This document shows, one piece after another, positions 10,043 through 23,400 of a stretch of 64,000 nucleotides of DNA. Below the pieces are notes generated by a model. The model did no database searches. It saw nothing but the letters and a program-made list of their open reading frames with translations, and was not told the DNA's origin. The stretch comes from Eretmocerus hayati. Its lineage: Eukaryota; Arthropoda; Insecta; Hymenoptera; Aphelinidae. The position numbers were made by a program, and so were the translations under genes. The number at the start of each line of letters is the position of its first letter. Positions within the stretch are counted from its first letter, which is position 1. The DNA lies in NCBI GenBank assembly GCA_029851415.1, contig CM056742.1, forward strand, positions 79,412,748-79,476,747, given 5' to 3'.

Positions 10043-13000
10043 CACTATCTTTTCAAAATCTCAACTTTGATAGAAAATCCGCTTCCATCGAATTCATCAG
10101 CTATCGGGATGATTCAAACGGGCTTCTCTTCGAAATTTCCTCAGCTACACGATGCGCGATGCCTTTTTTGTCCTAAACTCAATAGGGAGGGGTGGGGGGG
10201 GGCGTACAACGAAATTTTACCGAAACAAAACATACACGTGACGAGTCCCTCGTTCTACTGCCAACTTGAATATACTTGGAGTACATTCTAGGACCCTATA
10301 CTTGAATTTTGGGCCTGTCCCCGAACCTGGAAATCACTGCTATGAATTTTAAGAGCGATTTTTAGCTAGGAACATGTTATAGACACTGTATATTCGACCA
10401 AAATCGTTGATTCTAAGTCGGTGAACGTTCTGCTGCCTCCTGAAAAACAATAGCGATGAATTCTGGGATTATTTCACGAGATTTTCAGCTAAGCCTCGAA
10501 TTCAGAAATTCCTGTTGACATTGATGCGATGCGGTTTGAGCTAAAAACGGTTGAAAATGCCTTACCGCCTGCTCAAAGTCATGGATTTTAGCTCGGATTT
10601 TCTACTACTGCCAGCTCAAAAACACTTGGAGTGCACTCTAAAATGACTGAACATGATTTTGACGTCAATCCCAAGTCTCAAACTTACTGCAGGATGATTT
10701 ATGACCGATAACAGGACAGGAAAGCTACAAAAAAATTGACGTTTGGGAAAAATCGATGAATTTTAGATGGAGTAAAACTCTACTGCCAACAAGTTAGGGC
10801 TTGACGTACATTCCAGTCCTCCCTCACAAAATTTCAAGCTCAAGCCCGAATCTGGGAATTGCTGCTGAGAGCTCTGAGATCGATTCTGAGCCGAAAGGGT
10901 GAGATGAATCGGGCAAATTTTTGCGTAATTATGAATCATAGGTTGGAAACCGCTCTACTGCCACATGAAAAATGGTCACATCACAATCCAGGGTTGAACA
11001 GCAAAATTTTAAGCCTAATCCGAGATCGGGGATAACTTCTGAGAGTACTGGGATCGATTCCAATACGGCATGTGCCAAGAGTGTGTCACTAGCGTTGCAA
11101 ATCATCCCGATTGACCGATTTTAGCTCGGAATTCCTATTGCTGCCAGCTTAGAAATACTTGGAGTATACTCTGTGATCACTCGGCAAGATTTTGACACTG
11201 ATACCGAGTCCGAGAACTGCTGCAGTGAGATTGAGTGCCGGTATTGGGACGAAAAAGGCTCACCGATACGGCATTTTTGGCGCAAAATGATGATATTCGG
11301 GTGAATAAAAGAAGGACTGCCAACTGATCAACAATTGGAACCAATTCTAGATCTCACTCACAAAATTTCGCGCCCAATCTCACCCCCGAGAATCGCTGCT
11401 AAGAGCACTGAGATCAATCCTTATCCAGCAGCATTTCAGAAGGGTAGAGAGTTCTCGCATGATCGTGGATTATACGGCAGAAATCGTCCTACTGCCACCT
11501 GAACAGCAATCGAGAATCATTTTGGGATCATTTGACGTGATTTTGAACAGAACCTCGATTCTTTATATATCTGCTGAGAGCTTTGAGATCGATTCTGAGG
11601 CAGAAATTGCGAAGTGGCACTAGGAATGAGCCAGATCTGATGATTCTAACTCCCAATAAGTACTACTGCCAACCCAAGAATACATACAGTGAAATCTAGA
11701 ATCATAGACGGGAATTTCTAGGCGAATCCTGCATCTGATAATTGCTGCAGACAAATTTCAGATGCATATTGAGCTCAGTATTGTCGTGAATTACAGTCGA
11801 TCTGACGAGGGATAGTTGAATTTTTTTCTTCAATTCTACTACTGCCAAGGTAAGTACCATTCCATCTCGTTACCAGTCTTTTGGACTTGTAACGAGATGG
11901 AATGGTATGAGTGAATATTTTGAGCCCGGTGTCATGCCCCCGAATCACTGCAGTGTGAACTGCAATCAAGATTGAGCCGAAATCATCGGAAATCCGTGCG
12001 GATCCCACGGAGAATGACGAGTTTTAGGAGGAAAACCATATTGCCAGTGAATACCATTTGCCAGTGAATTTTTTGGGCACATTCCCGTGTCTCAAAACTA
12101 CTGCAGTGCGATCTGAGAACAGTATTTGGGCCAGAGTACTCGCAAATCAGCGCGGGTCATATAAAAGAAGATGGACTCTAGGGCGTAAATCCTACTCCTG
12201 CCAACTTGAGAATGAATTCAGGACATTTTTAGTATAGCTGCGGGTATTTTTGGCCCCATCCTGTGTCTGGCGATAACTGCAGTGCGATCTGCGATCGGTA
12301 TTGGGCCCAGAATTGTGGGAAACTTCTGCGGATCCTACAGAAAATGGCGATTTCTAGGAGGTAAATCGTACTACTGCCAATTTCATCAGAAATCCAATAC
12401 ATTTTTGAATCGACTAGAAACATTTTAAGCCGAGCCTCGTCGCTCAGAATCAATGCAGTGCGATCTAAAACCCGAATTGGGCACTGAAACGTTGGAAATT
12501 CATAAGGATTCTACGGGAAATGATGGGGTTCAGGATGGAAATCGTAATACTGCCAAACCGCGAGCGATCCCACCGTATTCCATGTTTGTCAGTCACTACC
12601 TAGGGCCCGTTCCCATGGCTCAGAGTTACTGCAGTGCGATCTGAGATCGGTATTGGGCCCAGAATCATCGGAAATGATCACAAATCGTATTCAGAATCAT
12701 GAATCCTAGGGGGTAAATCCTATCCCTGCCAACTCAATGAGGAATCCAGTTGATTTTGGGATTGAATAGGAATATTTTGAGCTCAGTCCGTCACTCAGAT
12801 CCACTGCATTGCGATGTAAAACCAGTATTGGGCCCCGGATCGTCGGAAATCGGTGCGAATCCCACGGATAATGAACAATCTTAGGACGGTAACCGTACTC
12901 TTGCGACCCTTAAAAGCGACTCAGCACATTTTGAATTAGAATAGGGATATTTTGGGCCCAGTCCCGTCACTCAGATCCACTGTAGTGCGATCTGCGATCG

Positions 13001-15240
13001 GTATTGGGCCCAGAATTGTCGGAAACTCCTGCGAATCCTACAGAAAATGACGATTCCTAGGGGACGAATCGTACAACTGCCAACTGGATGATGAATCCAG
13101 TACAATCCGGGATTGACAAGGAATACTCTGGGCCCGGTCCCATGTCTCAGAGTTACTGCAGTGCGATCTGAGATCGGTATTGGTCCCAGATTCATCGAAA
13201 ATGATCACAAATCGTATTCAGAATCATGAATTCTAGGGGGTAAATCCTATTCCTGCCAACTCAATGAGGAATTCAGTTGATCTTGGGATCGAATAGGAAC
13301 ATTTTGAATCCAGTCCCGTCACTCGGATCCACTGCAGTGCGATCTCCGATCAGTATTGGGCCCAGAATCGTCGGAAACTTCTGCGGATCCTACAGAAAAT
13401 GACGATTTCTAGGGGGTGAATCGAACCACTGCCAACTGGATATTGAACTCAGTACATTTTGGGATTGACTGAAAATATTCTGGGCCCAAGCCCGTCACTC
13501 AGATCCACTGCAGTGCGATCTGAGATCGGTATTGGGCCCAGAATAATCGAAAATGATCACAAATCGTATTCAGAATCATGGATTCTAGGGGGTAAATCCT
13601 ATTCCTGCCAACTCAATGAGGAATCCAGTTGATCTGGGGATCAAATAGGAATATTTTGAATCCAGTCCCGTCACTCAGATCCAATGCAGTGCGAGCTCCG
13701 ATCGGTATTGGGCCGAGAACCGTCGAAAACTTCTGCGGATCTTACAGAAAATGACGATTCCTAGGGGGTGAATCGATTCACTGCCAACTGGATAATGAAC
13801 TCAGTACATTTTGGGATTGACTGAAAATATTTTGGGCCCAAGCCGGTCTCTCAGATCCACAGCAGTGCGATCTGAGATCGATATTGGGCCCAGAATCGTC
13901 GAAAACTTCCGCGGATCCTACAGAGAATGACGATTTCGAGGGGGTGAATCGAACCACTGCCAACTGGATAATGAACTCAGTACATTTTGAGATTGACTGA
14001 AGATATTTTGGGCCCAAGCCCGTCACTCAGATCCACTGCAGAGCGATCTGAGGTCGGTATTGGGCCCAGAATCATCAAAAATGATCACAAATCGTATTCA
14101 GAATCATGAATTCTAGGGGGTAAATCCTATTCCTGCCAACTCAATGGGGAATCCAATTGATTTTGGGATCGAATAGGAATATTTTGAGCTCAGTCCCGTC
14201 ACTCAGTTCCACTGCAGTGCGATGTAAAACCAGTGTTGGGTCCCGGATCGTCGGAAATCGGTGCGGATCCCAAGGATAATGAACAATCTTAGGACGGTAA
14301 CCGGACTCCTGCGACCCTTGAGAGCGACCCAGCACATTTTGAATTAGAAGAGAAAATTTTTGGGCCCAGTCCCGTCACTCCGATCCACTGTAGTGCAATC
14401 TGCGATCGGTATTGGGCCCAGAATCGTCGGAAACTCCTGCGAATCCTACAGAAAATGACGATTCCTAGAGGACGAATCGTACTACTGCCAAATGGATGAT
14501 GAATCCAGTACATTCCGGGATTGACAAGGAATGTTTTGGGCCCGGTCCCATGTCTCAGAGTTACTGCAGTGCGATCTGAGATCGGTATTGGGACCAAAAT
14601 CATCGGAAATGATCACAAATCGTATTCAGAATCATGAATTCTAGGAGGTAAATCCTATTCCTGACAACTCAATGAGGAATCCAGTTGATCTTGGGATCGG
14701 ATAGGAATATTTTGAGTCCAGTCTCGTCACTCAGATCCACTGCAGTGCGATGTAAAACCAGTATTGGGCCCCGGATCATTGGAAATCCGTGCGGATCCCA
14801 CGGAAAATGATCAATCTTAGCACGGAAATCGTATTACTGCGACCCTCAAAAGGGACCCGGCACATTTTGAATTAGAACAAAAATATTTTGGGCCCAGTCT
14901 CGTCATTCAGATCCACTGCAGTGCGATCTCCGATCGGTATTGGGCCCAGAATCGTCAAAAACTCCCGCGGATCCTACAGAAAATGACGATTTCGAGGGGG
15001 TGAATCGTACTTCTGCTAACTGAATGATGAATTCAGTACATTCGGGGATCGACAAGGAATATTTTGGACCCACTCTCGTGGCTCAGAGTCACTGCAGCGC
15101 GATCTGAGATCGGTATTGGGCTCAGAGTCGTCGAAAGTTCCTGCGGATTCCACTGAAGCATGATGACAATTTCGAGGAGGGATCGTAACCTTGTGAACAT
15201 GGTAATAATTCCATTTGTTCGAGGCACACGAGGAAATATG
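10043..15240 (+). repeat. Left arm: about 29 monomers of 175-176 bp
   Basis: Taking CTGCC as a phase marker, units begin at 10258, 10433, 10608, 10783, 10958, 11141, 11317, 11492, 11666, 11842 and so on to about 15013, nearly always 175-176 bp apart. The first 14 or so are strongly diverged from one another, sharing mainly the marker and the CTGCAGTGCGATC-like block. From about 12.7 kb inward three monomer types recur (CTCAATGAGGAATCCAG, TGCGACCCT, CTGGATGATGAATCC), several times in A-B-C order, a higher-order repeat of about 528 bp. One monomer near 12041 carries a local 18-bp duplication replacing sequence that the right arm still has. All short open frames here are incidental. Confidence 0.9.
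11855..11907. repeat. 19-bp-arm hairpin in left arm
   Basis: TACCATTCCATCTCGTTAC and its perfect reverse complement are separated by 15 bases. It sits right after the tenth monomer marker. The right arm has the same hairpin at the mirrored position with a slightly different loop. Confidence 0.9.
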
Positions 15241-16310
15241 TTTCGTTGAATACCTATTCAAAATATTGGCGGAGAGTCAATCGTCATTTGTGCCGAACTC
15301 GACAAATTCGATAGCCCCCGCAAGTCCATTTCAGATTGAAGTAAATTTGAATGGATGACTTCCTACTTTCAACTCTGAATGAGTCGTGAGTCATGTTTTA
15401 TCCCAGCCCTAAGTCGGGACTTCAATCTGAGAATCATTGCCAAGAGATCGCAAAACTCCCATGTATAGGAATGACAACTAAAGTTCATTTATCCATCATC
15501 ATCACATTTCAAACTCTAGATTTTTTTAAGTTTCTATCGTATCATGAAATTGAATGACAAGCGGTCCTATCCCTGTCATACAAAGAAATCCGAAAGACTT
15601 CCTTTCTCAATATTGAGTAAGATTAACTCACATACGAATCACTTAACTGATAACTGTACATTCCAAAATGTTCTCATAACTCGGGACATCATAGAATTAA
15701 TAGATCACCGATTATGTATTCGTAACAGAAAAATTCCGCAACGCAACGATTCGGTAAGCAATACACATCCTCATTGATTGAATAATCACTGTCAATGGAA
15801 AAATTTCTCAAGCGTACATGAAATTGTTGACTAGGAAGGTAACCAATTAACTGTGTGATACTTCATGAGTATGTACTCATTCAGTATCATCAACTGTATC
15901 ATTGAACAAAAAAGAACCTTAATGAGAAGATCAGATAAGTTTGATCCACATACTAATAACTCAATGATCGTGCATTTTCTGTGGGAAAGTAATGTGATAT
16001 ACAAAATACTCCACGAATATCAACAGATTCGATGATTTGACGCCCTCGTAGGCCTCATAATGGAATTTCTCTGTCTCGTCTGGGGGAACAGAAAAGCAAG
16101 AGGAATGAGCAATTTTGTCAGGTGTTGCCGGGATCGAGATTCAGTAGGTCCAAACTTTTGTTAATCAACGACATCTTCAGAGGAAACAGACGACCTGAGA
16201 CTTCAGCAATACCCACTCTACTGTTTCTGCATTCTCATTGACATACAAATCTTGGACTCGTGATCATCACCTGATATTCATACGTATTTTCATAGTTCCA
16301 TTCCACTTTT
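15241..16310. other. Spacer at the centre of the giant palindrome
   Basis: About 1.07 kb of AT-richer single-copy sequence between the arms. I see no monomers and no recognisable domain; the longest open frame (15544-15777, 77 residues) has no familiar motif. It would form the loop of a hairpin transcript, or the core of a foldback element. Confidence 0.6.
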
Positions 16311-19300
16311 GAATCTCATGCAAGAGTGAATTTCAAATCGATTCACCCCCTAGAAATCGTCATTCCCTGTAGGATCCGCAGAAGTTTTCGACGATTCTGG
16401 GCCCAATACCGATCTCAGATCGCACTGCAGTGAGTCTCAGCCACGGGACTAGGCCCAAAATACTTTTAGTCAATCCCAGAATGTACTGGATTCATCATCC
16501 AGTTAGGAGTAGTACGATTCGCCCCCTAGAAATCGTCATTTTCTGTAGGATCCGCAGGAGTTTTCGATGATTCTGGGCCCGATACCGATCACAGATCGCA
16601 CTGCAGTTGATCTGAGTGACGTGACTGGGCCCAAAATATTTTCATTCGATCCCAAAAAGTACTGAATTTATTACCGAGTTGGCAGTAGTACGATTCACCC
16701 CCTAGAAATCGTCATTTTCTTTAGGATCCGCAGGAGTTTTCGACGATTCTGGGCCCAATACCGATCTCAGATCGCACTGCAGTGGATCTGAATGACGGGA
16801 CTGAGCTCAAAATAATCCTAATCCATCTCAAAATCAACTGGAACCCTTATCTATTTGGCAGGAGTACGATCCACCCTTCAGAAATCGTCATTTTCTGTAG
16901 GATTCGCAGAAGTTTCCGACGATTCTGGGCCGAATACCGATCCCAGATCACACTGCAGTGGATCTGAGTGACGTGACTGGGCCCAAAATATTCCACTTCT
17001 AATTCAAAAAGTGCTGGGTCGCTTTTGAGGGTCGCAGTAGTACGATTTCCGTCCTAAGATTGATCATTTTCCGTGGGATCCGCACGGATTTCCGACGATC
17101 CGGGGCATAATACAGGTTTTACATCGCACTGCAAATGATCTGAGTGACGGGATTGGGCTCAGAATATTCCTATTTGATCCCGACATCAACTGAATTCCTC
17201 ATTGAGTTGGCAGGGATAGGATTTACCCCCTAGGATTCATGATTCTGAATACGATTTGTGATCATTTCCGATGATTCTGGGCCCAATACCGATCTCAGAT
17301 CGCACTGCAGTAACTCTGAGCCATGGGAACGGGCCCTAGGTAGTGACTGACAAACATGGAATACGGTGGGATCGCTCGCGGTTTGGCAGGATTACGATTT
17401 CCATTCTGAACCCCATCATGTCCCGTGGAAACCACACGAATTTCCAACGTTTCAGGTCCCAATTCGGGCTTTAAATCGCACTGCAGTGATACTGAGCGAC
17501 GGGGCTCGGCTTAAATTGTTTCTAGTCGATTCAAGAATGTATTGGATTTCTGATGAAATTGGCAGTAGTACGATTTACCTCCTAGAAATCGCCATTTTCT
17601 GTAGGATCCGCAGAAGTTTCCCACAATTCTGGGCCCAATACCGATCGCAGATCGCACTGCAGTTATCGCCAGACACAGCATGGGGCCAAAAATACCCGCA
17701 GCTATACTAAAAATGTCCTGAATCGATTCTCAAGTTGGCAGGAGTAGGATTTACGCCCTAGAGTCCATCTCCTTTTATATGACCCGCGCTGATTTGCGAG
17801 TACTCTGGCCCAAATATTGTTCTCAGATCGCACTGCAGTAGTTTTGAGACACGGGAATGTGCCCAAAAAATTCACTGGCAAATTCGGAACTCGATAAGAT
17901 CGTTCTCGAGTTGGCAGTAGTATGGTTTTCCTCCTAAAACTCGTCATTCTCCGTGGGATCCGCACGGATTTCCGATGATTTCGGCTCAATCTTGATTGCA
18001 GATCACACTGCAGTGATTCGGGGGCATGACACCGGGCTCAAAATATTCACTTATACCATTCCATCTCGTTACAAGGCCAAAAGACTTGTAACGAGATGGA
18101 ATGGTACTTATCTTGACAGTAGTAGAATTGGAGAAAAAAATTCAACTATCCCTCGTCAGATCGACTGTAATTCACGACAATACTGAGCTCAATATGCATC
18201 TGAAATTTGTCTGCAGCAATTTTCAGATGCAGGATTTGCCTAGAAATTCCCGTCTATGATTCTAGATTTCACTGTATGTATTCTTGGGTTGGCAGTAGTA
18301 CTTATTGGGAGTTAGAATCATCAGATCTGGCTCATTCCTAGTGCCACTTCGCAATTTCTGCCTCAGAATCGATCTCAAAGCTCTCAGCAGATATATAAAG
18401 AATCGAGGTTCTGTTCAAAATCACGTCAAATGATCCCAAAATGATTCTCGATTGCTGTTCAGGTGGCAAAAGGACGATTTCTGCCCTACATCCACGATCA
18501 AGCGAGAATTCTCTACCCTTCTGAAATGCTGCTGGATAAGGATTGATCTCAGTGCTCTTAGCAGCGATTCTCGGGGGTGAGATTGGGCGGGAAATTTTGT
18601 GAGTGAGATCTAGAATTGGTTCCAATTGTTGATTAGTTGGCAGTCCTTCTTTTGTTCACCTGAATATCATCATTTTGCGCCAGAAATGCCGTATCTGTGA
18701 GCCTTTTTCGACCCAATACGGGCACTCAATCTCACTGCAGCAGTTCTCGGACTCGGTATCAGTGTCAAAATCTTGCCGAGTGATCACAGAGTATACTCCA
18801 AGTATTCCTAAGCTGGCAGCAATAGGAATTCCGAGCTAAAATCGGTCAATCGGGATGATTTGCAACGCTAGTGACACACTCTTGGCACATGCCGTATTGG
18901 AATCGATCCCAGTACTCTCAGAAGTTATCCCCAGATCTCGGATTAGGCTTAAAATTTTGCTGTTCAACCCTGGATTGTGATGTGACCATTTTTCATGTGG
19001 CAGTAGAGCGGTTTCCAACCTATGATTCATAATTACGCAAAAATTTGCCCGATTCATCTCACGCTTTTGGCTCAGAATCGATCTCAGAGCTCTCAGCAGC
19101 AATTCCCAGATTCGGGCTTGAGCTTGGAATTTTGTGAGGGAGGACTGGAATGTACGTCAAGCCTTAACTTGTTGGCAGTAGAGTTTCACTCCATCGAAAA
19201 TTCATCGTTTTTTCCCAAACGTCAATTTTTTTGTAGCTTTTCTGTCCTGTTATCGGTCATAAATCATCCTGCAGTAAGTTTGAGACTCGGGATTGACGTC

Positions 19301-19938
19301 AAAATCATGTTCAGTCACTTTAGAGTGCACTCCAAGTGTTTTTAAGCTGGCAGTAGTAGAAAATCCGAGCTAAAATCCATGACTTTGATCAGGCGGTAAG
19401 GCATTTTCAACCGTTTTTAGCTCAAACCGCATCGCATCAATGTCAACAGGAATTTCTGAATTCGAGGTTTAGCTGAAAATCACGTGAAATACTCCCAGAA
19501 TTCATCGCTATTGTTTTTCAGGAGGCAGCAGAACGTTCACCGACTTAGAATCAACGATTTTGGTCGAATATACAGTGTCTATAACATGTTCCTAGCTAAA
19601 AATCGCTCTTAAAATCTATAGCAGTGATTTCCAGATTCGAGGACAGGCCCAAAATTCAACTATAGGGTCCTGAAATGTACCCCAAGTATATTCAAGTTGG
19701 CAGTAGAACGAGGGACTCGTCACGTGTATGTTTTGTTTCGGTGAAATTTCGTTGCTTTTGGGGGGGCGGGGGAGTTCATCGCCCCCCACCCCTCCCCATT
19801 GAGTTTAGGACAAAAAAGGCATCGCGCATCGTGTAGCTGAGGAAATTTCGAAGAGAAGCCCGTTTGAATCATCCCGATAGCTGATGAAGCCGATTGAAGC
19901 AGATTTACTAGCAAAGTTGAGATTTTGAAAAGATAGTG
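16311..19938 (-). repeat. Right arm: about 20 inverted monomers
   Basis: The phase marker appears as its reverse complement (TTGGCAG) near 16503, 16679, 16855, 17031, 17206, 17382, 17558, 17734, 17911, 18115, 18290, 18465, 18640, 18813, 18998, 19172, 19350, 19524 and 19698. The outer 17 pair one-to-one and in order with the outer 17 of the left arm. For example, the unit with GATCGCTCGCGGTTTGGCAG at about 17370 mirrors the left one at about 12550 with only a few differences in over 100 bp. The left arm's extra monomers all lie in its homogeneous inner zone. Confidence 0.9.
18054..18106. repeat. 19-bp-arm hairpin in right arm
   Basis: Same stem as the left-arm hairpin at 11855-11907, at the mirrored monomer, with a changed loop. 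Its presence in both arms shows it predates the palindrome or has been kept in step by conversion. Confidence 0.9.
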
Positions 19939-20421
19939 CGATGGCCCGCGTTCATTCTTCCTCGCAAATCGCATCGCATCTCCTCGCGCTTACATATATA
20001 TATTTCATTGGTCTCCGCGCGCGTGACCTTCCGCAATCGCGATCCGTCGTAAGCTAAAAGTGTGGTTCCTCTCTCTGGCAGCTCTCCGCCGTTTTCTCCC
20101 TCTTTTCCTCAAAACTCTCGCCTAAAGTGTCATCGTTTGTGTGTCGTGTTCGCACGACGTGATGGTCAATTTGCACCGTCACAAGAAAATCATAATTCTA
20201 AGAAACTTAGATCATTTGAGACATTTGTCATAAAAGTGGGAGATCGAAAGTATAATTTACAATCTCAAATTAAATTTTCCGAAACATAGTGAAACGTATA
20301 TCCAGAAAAATCCTAATCATGATTATTGAAAGCTCTTGTGGCATCGAAAGGATATCAGTGTCTATATATATTTATCTATTCATTTGATTTTTTGGAGAAG
20401 TCAAGCACGAAGCTCAGTTAC

Positions 20422-20455
<34 letters not shown>

Positions 20456-23400
20456 TGAGAAATGTTTCATTCACTTTGATATTTGAGAAATACACTAACT
20501 GATCATTGGAAAAAGGTGGATTGTCAAGCAATAACTTGACGTTATACGAACTAATTGAGTAGGAGAATATTCCTTCACCGCTAGACACGCGAATAAGGAT
20601 CGCATTCTCTTTCTGAATGAATCAGAACAAAAGGAAGAAGAGGAAAATAATAGAAATTCTAGGTCTATTTCATAAGAATTGATCGGGACGAGAGGAACTG
20701 AGTACAAAACAAGCATTTAGAATAATCGAGAATGATACCATGATAAATGAACAGAGAATGAGCTAGTTCAGAACAGGATATAATTTTGACAAATTGATGA
20801 ATGACCGAATGACCATATTCGTATTTCATTTAGAAACATATCAATAGAAATGACTGATGAATGAAAACATATTTTCGGTTAAAACTAGCAAACGAACATT
20901 AACATTCTCCATAATGAAACGAACCAGCCCAAAGTACTTGATATTGAGGAAGGGTATCTGAACGAAATCACCAAGTACTCATTTTATACCATAGAATCAG
21001 ATATTTGGAAAGAAAAACTTGCAATAAGAAGGTTGTGTAGTTCATCCACTCGATAGCAAATTTCAGGTCAATTTTTGAATCTTGATTTACGCAAAACCTG
21101 AATTCATGACATAAAACGATTGGTCCACGAAAAGGGATCACAATTTATTACATAGATTAATTTATTAGTAGAGAAGTATCCAATTGAGGCTATTAAGCGA
21201 ATTAAACCGTGAGAGAATGGAAAGGGTAATTAGAATTTGTTGATCACAACTTTTTGCAGCCAATCAAAAGTTGGTTAAGTACACATAATATCTCAGTTTG
21301 AGGTACAATAACTGAATACATCCCTTACGAAGAGAATTATTGATCAAAGTTTAGAATTTAGGGAAAATATCAAAGTCTATCCTCGTATCATTAGAGTCAA
21401 CCATCCAAACTCATTATCTTTGAAAATAAGATAACCAAAGAGCAACGGTGCACAATGGCGCAAATTTACATTCGCAATCAAAGCAAAGATTTTAGTCGAG
21501 AATCAAAAAGGCTTCAGATTCTTATTAGTGATTTTCTCCTCATTTGTTCACTTTTTGAAGAAAGTATTCATCCAGTTGATTTGAGAACTCAGAAAGATCT
21601 CAAGGAACTCATAATCAATCATTGATATCAAAACACTTGTTTAGTTTTTGATATTCTGGCGAGAAAGCTCCCATTTTGGAAGAAGAGAGAACTCAAACAA
21701 TCCACGAAGTTTCATATGCCCACCACTTTTCTTAGTTTCTAGGCGGAAAGATCGCAACGAAAATTGATGAAAGATTCATCTCCCAATTCGGAGTGAGTCT
21801 GTAACGAATATCTAGCAAAATCTAAATTTCCAATGATGAGACACTTATTAAACATAGTTGGGTGAGATTTATACTGCTCGCCAATGACCTATTCATAGAA
21901 ACATTCGGCCTCGAAATACGATATGCACCCCCTATCTATTGATTCTCCATGGTCGATAAATGACCTTGGTAGAGAATATTTATATTGATACAATTTGAAT
22001 TCAACTGAAACTCCCCGGAAAATCTGAATTCAAGTTCCTCAAAACGTGAACGAAACTAAATGAATGAGAGGATATGGAAAATCAATGAGTATCATATCAG
22101 AGAAAAATCTCAAGGATGATCGAGGATGACTAGCATTATACTAGGGGTGAAATACAAGAGAGCTCAAAGACGAATCATTGAGAATTGATTCAGTGAGACA
22201 CCTTTTGAGGAGAGCATCAAGGAATTTCTAATGGAAGCTTCAATTCGAGTAAACATTTTCCATAGACCGCATGAATTTGCTGCCTGTAACGTTATTCAGT
22301 ATAAATGAAGCGAAAGAAGATGACGATTATCACGTGGAACAAGTGAGTAATATAATCAATAGAGGGGAAGATAAGGTATAATGAATCTTAGTAAGAATTT
22401 ACTACCTAGAGACAAGATTAGATCATCAATATTGACTTTTTGGGAATAACTTCAGTCTATACTCTTGAGAGAAATCACACAATCATGAATATAATGATAT
22501 AATTTCAGATAGGTTGGGACGACGACTACATCTTAATGTTAGGAGTTATGGTAGGACGAGAATGAAAAATGAGCTACAAAATAGATTGTCCACATTACGA
22601 ATACATTTATATCAATCGTGTAGGAAAACAACGTAATAGATATTATAGCTCCGTAGAATTGATCAGCAGAGTATTCCAAGCTCACAACAGCTTTTGTTTC
22701 CCTACGACCAAATGAAAATTCTCAAATTCATAGGGCACCGATGCTTTGAATGACCACTGAGATGTGAGATCAATTAAGAAATAGGTCACGAGCCTTCCCC
22801 CGAAATTATTCCATCGTATACTTTATTTCACTCACAGAACTTTGAAAAACTCAATACAAATCTAAGATTCTCTTGAATGAATTGAAGGCCTTCAATCATT
22901 CTGAGTAGAAAATGACACTATTCTAAATTACCGAGATATCCATATGACTTTCATTGGAATAGTGAAAGAGTAAGTACAGCCTATATTTTAGTCTACAAGA
23001 ACGGATCCCAGCAGTATCAGATGTTTTTCAATACCGATAGAAATAATCTCTCTGAAATAAAACTAACTGACAAAGTGAGAGTTTTCATATACATAACAAA
23101 CTATGGATGGATTCCACTTCACTTTCGAAGGGACTTTGATTTCTCCAAAATTCCGTCGGATGGAAAACCAAATCAGAATTACGAGAATTGCATTAATATT
23201 CCATTCGAAGGCATCAGAATCTAGAGTAAGGATTTTATTGATGAGCTTGCAAGATAATATAACAATAATTACTACTTGATATCATAACCAAGTATGTAAA
23301 CTTCGAATATAGATAGATGATAATGACGAAACAATGACCCTTATGTGTTATGCTTATTGAGAATTGAGAATATTTCTTACCGGAAATTCAAACAAACATA

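Larger units (their letters stand above)
10043..19938. repeat. Giant palindrome of inverted ~176-bp monomer arrays
   Basis: The left end CACTATCTTTTCAAAATCTC is mirrored at the right end, and the reverse-complement match continues inward for thousands of bases. Each arm is a tandem array of 175-176-bp monomers, visible from the recurring CTACTGCCAACT and CTGCAGTGCGATCTGAGATC words (reverse complements in the right arm). The left arm has about 29 monomers and the right about 20. No protein-coding gene or transposase is seen. Flanks CGATA (left) and CGATG (right) are a weak candidate target duplication. Alternatives: a foldback transposon with satellite-like arms, an inverted satellite block, or an inverted duplication. 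Arms differ by substitutions and rearrangements, so it is not a trivial assembly mirror. Confidence 0.9.

Noticed and set aside
10043..19938. Assembly-made inverted duplication
   Set aside because: Arms differ in length by about nine monomers, show many substitutions and a one-sided rearrangement, so they are not copies of one read. Long reads would settle it.
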